64,000 bases of DNA from CAYFVR01 sp046541515 (lineage in GTDB: Bacteria; Desulfobacterota; Desulfobacteria; Desulfobacterales; Desulfococcaceae). Location: NCBI GenBank assembly GCA_046541515.1, contig JBKHDD010000006.1:8193-72192 (forward strand), given 5' to 3'. This document shows positions 58,752-64,000 of this stretch, piece after piece (position 1 is the first letter of the stretch; each line of letters opens with the position of its first letter). The position numbers and the translations under genes were made by a program. Below the pieces are notes generated by a model. The model saw only the letters and a list, made by a program, of their open reading frames with translations, did no database searches and was not told the origin of the DNA.

Positions 58752-59460
58752 TTTCGACCTATCCGCCCCGCCGTTCTCGTCGACTTCCGGAAACGGCTGG
58801 GCCCGCTCATGCCGCGGATCAACGAACTGATCGCGCTTTCCCACGCCCGCCGGGAAGGGGAAAAAAACGCGGAAGCCGACAAGGGCGACGACAATCCTCC
58901 TTCCGGCGGAGGCGCCGCGCCTCCCAATCGGGGCAAGCCGCTTTTGGACGCCACCCGCGCTCCGGCCGACGTCACGTTTCCCGCAGACCTGAAGCTGGTC
59001 GCCGCGGCCCGGGAGAAGACCGAGGAGGTCGTCGACCGGCTTCACGCCCCCTTGCGGGTAGAGGCGCGCAAGCCCCTGACCTGCCGCCAAAAGGCACGGA
59101 GCCAGTTTCTCGCCGCCGTTCGAAAAAAGGGCGAAACTTTTCCGCCATCCGCAAGGCCGCCAAGAGGCGGTTGAACTTCCCGAGACGGAATCTTCGTCAC
59201 ATCGACGCGTTGTCCCGAAAGACCCCGCTTTGGGTTCCGCCCCGCAGACTGTACAAGGACCTTCTGGTCGTCTCCGAAATCCATCGCCAACAACGCCGGA
59301 TGAACCGGACCGGCTCCCGCCGCGTGGACGACCGAATCGTGAGCCTTTCCCGGCCCCACGTTCGCCCCGTCGTCCGGGGAAAAGCCTCCGCCCCCGCGGA
59401 GTTCGGCGTCAAAATCGCCGCAAGCCTGGCGAACGGTCTCGCCTTCGTGGACCGATTACG
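58752..59460 (+). pseudogene. Remnant of an IS1182-type transposase
   Basis: Two frames carry consecutive pieces of one transposase. The first (about 58752-59130) has AVLVDFRKRLG, LLDATRAPADVTFPADLKL, REKTEEVVDRL and PLTCRQKARSQFLAAVRKKG. After a frameshift near 59130 the second has SAIRKAAKRRLNF, PRRNLRHIDAL, RRLYKDLLVVSEIHRQQ, DDRIVSLSRPHVRPVVRGK and FGVKIAASLANGLAFVDRL. Both are the middle section of IS1182-family DDE transposases. The N-terminal start and the last third (with the DDE end) are missing, so it cannot be active. Confidence 0.85.
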
Positions 59461-59570
59461 GCATTGCCCTCCCTCCAGAAAGCCCCCTGCGCGAACCCAT
59501 CAACCGCGCGCCGCTCCGCCTGATCGGAACCGGCCAGTATCGAGACATCCACGAAAAATGGTTCGGATGA
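59448..59570 (+). pseudogene. C-terminal remnant of an amino-acid-type solute-binding protein gene
   Basis: In a frame different from the transposase piece, about 40 codons read DYGIALPPESPLREPINR, PLRLIGTGQYRDIHEKWFG and a TGA at 59568-59570. This is the standard C-terminus of SBP_bac_3 (polar amino-acid ABC transporter) proteins. The rest of the gene is gone; the IS remnant occupies the place of its 5' part. Confidence 0.7.
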
Positions 59571-59685
59571 TCCGAAGAAAACCCCGCCGTCATGGGGCGG
59601 AACCGTTCCCTGCCGCAAAACGTGCCGGTTAAATGGAATTTTCCCACATACATTCGAAATTTCAGCGAAAATTCTCCAACTTCGG

Positions 59686-59714
59686 TTGACAAGCACCGTG
59701 GGAGACCGTAGGTT
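59686..59714 (+). promoter_or_regulatory. Candidate promoter of the SufC/SufB-like pair
   Basis: TTGACA (59686-59691), 17 bp, TAGGTT (59709-59714). Perfect -35; the -10 matches the TAGGCT form before the PP2C gene. It lies 62 bp before the start at 59776. Confidence 0.5.
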
Positions 59715-59775
59715 ATCTCCGGATTTGGGACGAAATTTTTTTCGCGGTTGACCAACGAACCGGCAAGAGGCGGAC

Positions 59776-60534
59776 ATGCTTGAATTGAAAAACGTCACGT
59801 TTAAGGTTCCGGAATCGGACAACGGCTCCGGCGCCTTAAAAACCATCATCGATGATGTCAGCTTCACCTTTGAAAGAGGGAAGTTCTATGGCATCACCGG
59901 GCCCAACGGCGGCGGCAAAACCACCCTTTCCAAACTGGTGATGGGAATCCATCCGGTACACTCGGGGACCATTCTTTTCCAAGGAAAAGACATCACCGAG
60001 ATGTCCATCACCGAACGGGCCCGTTTGGGGTTGGCCTACGGCTTTCAACATTCGGCCCGGTTCAAGGGCACCACCTTCCGGGATCTCCTTTGCATCGCGG
60101 CCGGAACCGAGGACGAGGCCGAACTGGTGAAAATCATTTCCCGGGTCGGCATCTGCTCCATCGACTTTCTGGACAAGCCGGTGGACAACAAACTGTCCGG
60201 AGGCGAAATCAAGAAGATCGAGCTGGCCACCACCATCGCCCGAAACCCCAAGCTAGCCATCTACGACGAGCCGGATACCGGCATCGACCTGTGGACCATC
60301 GGGCCCATGGTGAACCTGCTGAAACGGGAACAGGAAGCCTTCCAAACGACCACGCTGGTGGTCAGCCACAACAAATCCTTTCTGGAGGCGGCCGACACCA
60401 TTCTGTTGGTTCGAAACGGCCGGATCGGCTACACCGGCGACCTGGAAGGGGCCAAACCCATGTTGGAAGACCTGAGCGTCTGCGGGTTCAGCGATGTCTG
60501 CGAGGGGGAAAAATATGCTGAATGCTATCGATAA
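59776..60534 (+). CDS. sufC: SufC-like Fe-S assembly ATPase (minimal SUF/SMS type)
   Basis: 252 residues with ABC motifs: Walker A ITGPNGGGKTTLSKL, Q-loop region YGFQHSARFKGTTF, signature NKLSGGEIKKIELA, Walker B LAIYDEPDTGIDL and H-loop VVSHNKSFL. The LSGGEIKK spelling and the D-T-G-I-D loop are of the SufC group. It powers Fe-S cluster assembly with the SufB-like protein downstream. The next gene starts 20 bp before its stop. The pair without sufA/D/S/U matches the reduced two-gene SmsC/SmsB system known in anaerobes. Confidence 0.9.
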   Translation: MLELKNVTFKVPESDNGSGALKTIIDDVSFTFERGKFYGITGPNGGGKTTLSKLVMGIHPVHSGTILFQGKDITEMSITERARLGLAYGFQHSARFKGTTFRDLLCIAAGTEDEAELVKIISRVGICSIDFLDKPVDNKLSGGEIKKIELATTIARNPKLAIYDEPDTGIDLWTIGPMVNLLKREQEAFQTTTLVVSHNKSFLEAADTILLVRNGRIGYTGDLEGAKPMLEDLSVCGFSDVCEGEKYAECYR

Positions 60535-61435
60535 GGACCTGCTGAAGGCGGTGGCCGACCTGGAAGGAATTCCCAAGGGCGCGTACAACATCCGCAAAAA
60601 TGGCAAGTTGCTGGGCCGGGAGATTTCGGCCAACATCGACATCGAAAGCAACGCGGAAGGCAACGGCATCGTCATCCGGGTCGCCCCGGGAACGGTGAAC
60701 GAATCGGTTCACATTCCCGTGATTCTGGACAAGGCCGGTCTCCACGACGTGGTCTTCAACACCTTCGAGGTGGGGGAGGGGGCCGACGTCACCATCGTCG
60801 CCGGATGCGGCATCCACTGCGGCGGCTCCGAATCCGAAGGCCATTCCGGCATCCATGAATTCCGGATCGGCAAAAACGCGCGAATGCGCTACGTGGAGAA
60901 GCATGTGGCCATGGGCGAGGGCAAGGGAAAACGAATCCTCAACCCGACCACCAAGGTGTTCATGGAGGAAGGTTCCTACGCCGAAATGGAGCTGACCCAG
61001 CTTGGCGGCGTGGACGAGGCCAAGCGGATCAACGAAGGCGAGCTGAAAGCCGGGGCGTCGCTGCTCATTACCGAGCGGGTGATGACGGAAAACACCCAGG
61101 CCGCGGAAAGCCACAACGAGTTGATGCTGAACGGGACCGACAGCAGCGCCACCATCATTTCCCGCTCGGTGGTCAAAGGAAATTCCAAGCAGGATTTCTA
61201 CGTGAACCTGGAAGCCCACGCCAAGTGCTTCGGCCACATCGAGTGCGACGCCATCATCATGGACAACGGGATCAGCAAGACGATTCCGGCCCTCAAGGCG
61301 CTCCACCCCGACGCCGAAATGACCCACGAGGCGTCCATCGGCAAGATCGCCAACGACCAGCTCATGAAGCTGATGTGCCTAGGCCTCACCTACGACGAAG
61401 CCGTCAGCAAGATCATTCAGGGCTTTTTGAAGTAG
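60515..61435 (+). CDS. sufB: SufB-like Fe-S scaffold protein (short SufBD family)
   Basis: 306 residues, much shorter than canonical SufB (about 480). The family beta-helix is visible with GADVTIVAGCGIHCGGSES, RYVEKHVAMGEGKGKR and the C-terminal GHIECDAIIMDNG, AEMTHEASIGKI and YDEAVSKIIQGFL. It keeps Cys and His/Glu residues near the C-terminus typical of the SufB/D core. ATG 60515 is behind GAGGGGGA. With the ATPase it forms a minimal scaffold for Fe-S clusters. Confidence 0.9.
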   Translation: MLNAIDKDLLKAVADLEGIPKGAYNIRKNGKLLGREISANIDIESNAEGNGIVIRVAPGTVNESVHIPVILDKAGLHDVVFNTFEVGEGADVTIVAGCGIHCGGSESEGHSGIHEFRIGKNARMRYVEKHVAMGEGKGKRILNPTTKVFMEEGSYAEMELTQLGGVDEAKRINEGELKAGASLLITERVMTENTQAAESHNELMLNGTDSSATIISRSVVKGNSKQDFYVNLEAHAKCFGHIECDAIIMDNGISKTIPALKALHPDAEMTHEASIGKIANDQLMKLMCLGLTYDEAVSKIIQGFLK

Positions 61436-61489
61436 GATCGCCCGGCTTGGACCCGGCTTAGACCCGGTTTAGATCGGATACGATCGGAA

Positions 61490-61527
61490 CGGAGCGGAAG
61501 CCAAAAAAGGTTTCCGCTCCGCCTATT
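61490..61527 (+). terminator. Intrinsic terminator after the sufCB-like pair
   Basis: 13-bp stem (61490-61502 with 61509-61521, one G-T pair) with an AAAAAA loop, then CCTATTTTCC. The T-run is short, but the stem is strong. Confidence 0.7.
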
Positions 61528-61539
61528 TTCCCCTCCGTT

Positions 61540-61872
61540 TTACCGCTCCCATCCCATCCAGAGACAATCCAGCCCGTCCAGCCCCATGTGAATCAGCAGC
61601 CCCACGCCCACCAGGCGAAGCCACCGCCGCTCCGGAACAAAGGCCAGCAGCGCGTAAATCCCCACCGCCGCCACCGAATGCAGCGGATGAAAGCCCAGGC
61701 TGCAACGATTCGGATTAAACACCGGATCGGCCGGCAGATGATCCAGATCGACCACCATCGTCCCAATCAGAATCGCGTAGGCCCGCCAGAAACGATCCCG
61801 CCACCCCAAGCGGGCGGCCAAAGCGGGAACCAGGAAATGAAGGGCGGTGTGGATGAGGCTTCGAGGGAGCAT
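61540..61872 (-). CDS. Small DUF6122-like membrane protein
   Basis: 110 residues. It matches the DUF6122 pattern LHFLVPALAARLG, LIGTMVVDLDHLPADPVFNPNRCSLGFHPLHS and a C-terminal HMGLDGLDC, with four short hydrophobic segments. Conserved His/Asp residues (DxDH, HPLHS, HxxxD) suggest a membrane metal hydrolase-like fold related to the metal-dependent-hydrolase LexA-like group; the function is unknown. It stands alone between convergent and same-strand neighbours. Confidence 0.75.
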   Translation of the reverse strand: MLPRSLIHTALHFLVPALAARLGWRDRFWRAYAILIGTMVVDLDHLPADPVFNPNRCSLGFHPLHSVAAVGIYALLAFVPERRWLRLVGVGLLIHMGLDGLDCLWMGWER

Positions 61873-61948
61873 TCCATCCCATTTTCAGTTGTTGGTTACC
61901 AAATCGGGAGATGATTTCCCGCCCGGGGTTTGAATCAACAGGTCGTCT

Positions 61949-62989
61949 TCAGGCGTTTCCCTTCGGAGGCGACTGCTGCTTTTCCCACCAGCTCTCGGCT
62001 TCCTTCAGATCGCTGAAATCCAGCAGTGCCTCGCCGAATTCATAGAGCAACTCCACGTCGGAACGCCGGACTTTTTCTTCCAGCGATTCCGGAACTCGTC
62101 CGAATTTGCGCCGAATCAAACGGAACAGCATTGCCGTTGAAGCCTCTTCCCGCCCTTCCAATTTTCCTTCCACGATTCCTTTTTGTCGAATTCTCTCTGC
62201 GATGGTCATGCCGGCCCTCCTGACGCGCTCGTCGGCCAATTTGTTCGTTTCGCGGTCGATGAACGCCCGCAAGGTTTCCTCATCCTCGTTTCTCGCATGG
62301 TAGGCGTACCGGAGGGACCATTCCAAAAGCTCCATAAAAATGTTCTCGTCTTCGACCTTTGCGAGCATCTCCAACGCCCGGCCGAAATGGTCCCAGAAGT
62401 CATCCCGAAAAATATGACGGAAAAGGTGAAGCACAATGCGGAGCCGGAGTTGATCCCCCAGCAACGCCTTCTCCGCCTGGAAATGATTCAGATCGATGAG
62501 GGGATAGATAAAGTTCGGGGTGAGCCGCTTCAACTCCTCCGGGCACTCCATCAATTTCGCAAACTCCGTCGGCGAGCGCCACCGACGTTGCCCATGGTAA
62601 AACACCGCCGGGATGATGATCGGCAGGCGCTTTGCCTTGGGATTTTTTGCCAGATAATCTTTCCAAACGTTCACCATGTAGCAGAGAAGACGGAACGCCA
62701 TCAACGGGTCCGGCGTGCTTTGATGCTCAAACAGAATGTACAGGAAAGCGGGCCAATTGAGCAACCGGGTTCGGTACACCACGTCCGAATGGCTGTTCTT
62801 CAGTTTTTCGTCTACGAAGCTGTTCTTTTCCAGCTCCAAATGGTCCAAGTCGATGTGCCGGATCACCTCCGGGGGAAGGCCAGCCTCGCACAATGCGCGA
62901 AACAACTCTTTTTTCCGGAAGGCTTCCTGAAAGGCGGCGTCATGGGGATTGTAAATCGGGTCTTCAAATTCATCATGGCTTAACGGCAT
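61949..62989 (-). CDS. Rpn-family recombination-promoting nuclease / PF04754 (second copy)
   Basis: 346 residues. ATG 62989 follows GGAGGG; the 23 upstream codons are not conserved. The nuclease motifs are NPHDAAFQEAFR, NSHSDVVYRTRL and YILFEHQSTPDPLMAFRLL, matching those of the copy at 54692. The C-terminus has a short charged tail (IVEGKLEGREEAS) in place of the longer repeat of the first copy. The two proteins are clearly paralogous but diverged. Both flank the 54.7-63 kb section that holds the IS remnant. Confidence 0.9.
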   Translation of the reverse strand: MPLSHDEFEDPIYNPHDAAFQEAFRKKELFRALCEAGLPPEVIRHIDLDHLELEKNSFVDEKLKNSHSDVVYRTRLLNWPAFLYILFEHQSTPDPLMAFRLLCYMVNVWKDYLAKNPKAKRLPIIIPAVFYHGQRRWRSPTEFAKLMECPEELKRLTPNFIYPLIDLNHFQAEKALLGDQLRLRIVLHLFRHIFRDDFWDHFGRALEMLAKVEDENIFMELLEWSLRYAYHARNEDEETLRAFIDRETNKLADERVRRAGMTIAERIRQKGIVEGKLEGREEASTAMLFRLIRRKFGRVPESLEEKVRRSDVELLYEFGEALLDFSDLKEAESWWEKQQSPPKGNA

Positions 62990-63090
62990 GGATATCCCTC
63001 CGGGGAGAAGGCGGGAACATTTCATCCCATGGAAACCGGCCCGAGGCGGTTTGAGCACGGCAGTCCGGATAGAATGCGGCTTTCGGAAAA

Positions 63091-63942
63091 TTACTGATTC
63101 AACAACACAATCGCCACCGCCGCCAGCGCCGCGCCGGCCAGGTTCGCGCGGGTGACCCGTTCCCGCCAGAGGAGCGCGCCGCCCGCGAAAGCGAGCACGA
63201 CCCCGGCCACGGAATAGAGGGTGTAGGCCACGGCGGACTGGTTTTGAAACAGCGGCGTCTTGAGGCTTTCCATCAGGAAAAAGGTGGTGAGGAAATTGGG
63301 AATGCCCAGAATCAGACCCCGCAGCACCGAATCTCGATCCGGCCGAATCCGTCCGGCCGCCAGCGCCGTCCAGGCCACCATGCCGGAAAAGGTGAAAATG
63401 AACGTGGCGAAGAGAAAATTATCCGCTCGCGGACCCAGGTGATTGAACAGGTTCACCCACAGGTCCACGACCCCGAAGAAAAAGGCGAGAAACGGAAAAT
63501 ACCAGAGCGCCCGCCGATCCATCCCGCGAAGATCGCCCGGCCGCACCGGGTTGAAAAGAACCAAGGCCACCAGCGTGGCGATCAGGCCGATGAGCGTGGG
63601 ACCGTTCAGGGTTTCCCGCAAAAACAGAAGCCCGAACAAGACCGGAACACCCAGGGAAAGCCGGCAGGCCGTCCCGGCCAGGGACATGCCGTAATTCCGA
63701 ATGCCCCACATCAGCAAAAAGAATCCGGCGGGCCAAAGAACGCCGCCGCCCAGCCCGAACAGCAAAGTGGCCATGCCGGGCGTCCGGAATCCGGAAAAGG
63801 CCACCAGAACCCAGCCGAGGGCCGCCGCCGAAAGGTAATTGGCGGCGATCACCACCGGGGTGTTTGCCCCGCCGGTCTCGTTCCACTTGATGAGCATGCT
63901 GATGGCGAAGGAAGATAGAATCGCGAGGATCAGGTAGGTCAT
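63091..63942 (-). CDS. EamA/DMT-superfamily transporter
   Basis: 283 residues with about ten membrane segments and the inverted two-half EamA layout (TYLILAILSSFAISMLI, RLSLGVPVLFGLLFLRETL, then FLMESLKTPLFQNQSAVAY, GGALLWRERVTRANLAGAALAAVAIVLL). These are drug/metabolite exporters or importers; the substrate is not predictable. The upstream gene fragment at the window edge is 28 bp away on the same strand. Confidence 0.88.
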   Translation of the reverse strand: MTYLILAILSSFAISMLIKWNETGGANTPVVIAANYLSAAALGWVLVAFSGFRTPGMATLLFGLGGGVLWPAGFFLLMWGIRNYGMSLAGTACRLSLGVPVLFGLLFLRETLNGPTLIGLIATLVALVLFNPVRPGDLRGMDRRALWYFPFLAFFFGVVDLWVNLFNHLGPRADNFLFATFIFTFSGMVAWTALAAGRIRPDRDSVLRGLILGIPNFLTTFFLMESLKTPLFQNQSAVAYTLYSVAGVVLAFAGGALLWRERVTRANLAGAALAAVAIVLLNQ

Positions 63943-63970
63943 CTTTCCAAAAATCGCTGGAAAACCGTTT

Positions 63971-64000
63971 TCACGGCGCCGTCAGGTCCAGCTCCAGATA
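63971..64000 (-). CDS. Possible C-terminal end of a gene leaving the window
   Basis: The minus strand is open from the window edge to a TGA at 63971-63973 (YLELDLTAP then stop), 28 bp before the transporter start. Too short to identify. Confidence 0.35.
   Translation of the reverse strand, partial: YLELDLTAP

Noticed and set aside
1..64000. CRISPR array or prophage
   Set aside because: No evenly spaced direct repeats of 23-47 bp with unique spacers, and no phage structural or integrase genes were seen.

Overview
The window comes from a high-GC Gram-negative bacterium. An outer membrane is implied by LolA, Lgt, an MltB-type lytic transglycosylase and several lipoproteins with lipoboxes. Shine-Dalgarno sites are classic (GGAGG, AAGGAG), and several promoters fit TTGACA-17-TATGTT or TTGACA-17-TAGGTT. 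The phylum cannot be fixed from sequence alone. The mix (dockerin-like C-terminal repeats, two PrkA-type ATPases, a zinc-finger-less DksA, Rpn nucleases, a minimal SufC/SufB pair) suggests a deep proteobacterial or desulfobacterial/nitrospinal-type lineage.

Layout. (1) 1-6.8 kb: a signalling and envelope block with a partial PEGA protein (perhaps the tail of a Ser/Thr kinase), two CsgG-domain proteins, a double-FHA protein, a PP2C phosphatase, a LysM-TPR lipoprotein and an isochorismatase-like hydrolase. (2) 6.9-14.6 kb: a minus-strand dormancy/stress module, prkA - yeaH (DUF444) - spoVR - a second PrkA-like ATPase. (3) 14.9-33 kb: glycogen metabolism (glgP-glgA-glgB, then a 1,435-residue GH13+GH133 debranching enzyme of the eukaryotic AGL layout), interrupted by a 2,363-residue secreted protein with seven FG-GAP blades, 16 Ig/cadherin-like repeats and a dockerin-like end. 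(4) 33-37.6 kb: cyclophilin, a SHOCT-like small protein, an M24 peptidase, DksA and CysS. (5) 37.7-43.5 kb: a DtxR/MntR regulator and a TroABCD-type Mn/Zn uptake system in which both permeases carry a DtxR-like C-terminal extension. (6) 43.5-52.9 kb: an orphan NadS-like antitoxin, an AlbA_2 ATPase, a disulfide reductase with Lgt, a thioredoxin-transglutaminase operon of unknown role, LolA and NadA. (7) 53-64 kb: YebC, RlmE, RadA, MltB, tRNA-Glu(CTC), an IS1182 remnant abutting the tail of an amino-acid-binding-protein gene, minimal SufC/SufB, two Rpn-family nucleases and an EamA transporter.

How the genes fit together. The glycogen genes cover elongation, branching, phosphorolysis and complete debranching, and lie directly upstream of the PrkA/YeaH/SpoVR set, which suggests linked control of storage and starvation. 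The metal-uptake block has a regulator, a promoter and a palindromic operator candidate in one stretch. The most unusual items are the permease-DtxR fusions, the second PrkA, the AGL-like debranching enzyme, the giant repeat protein and the trxC-transglutaminase operon.
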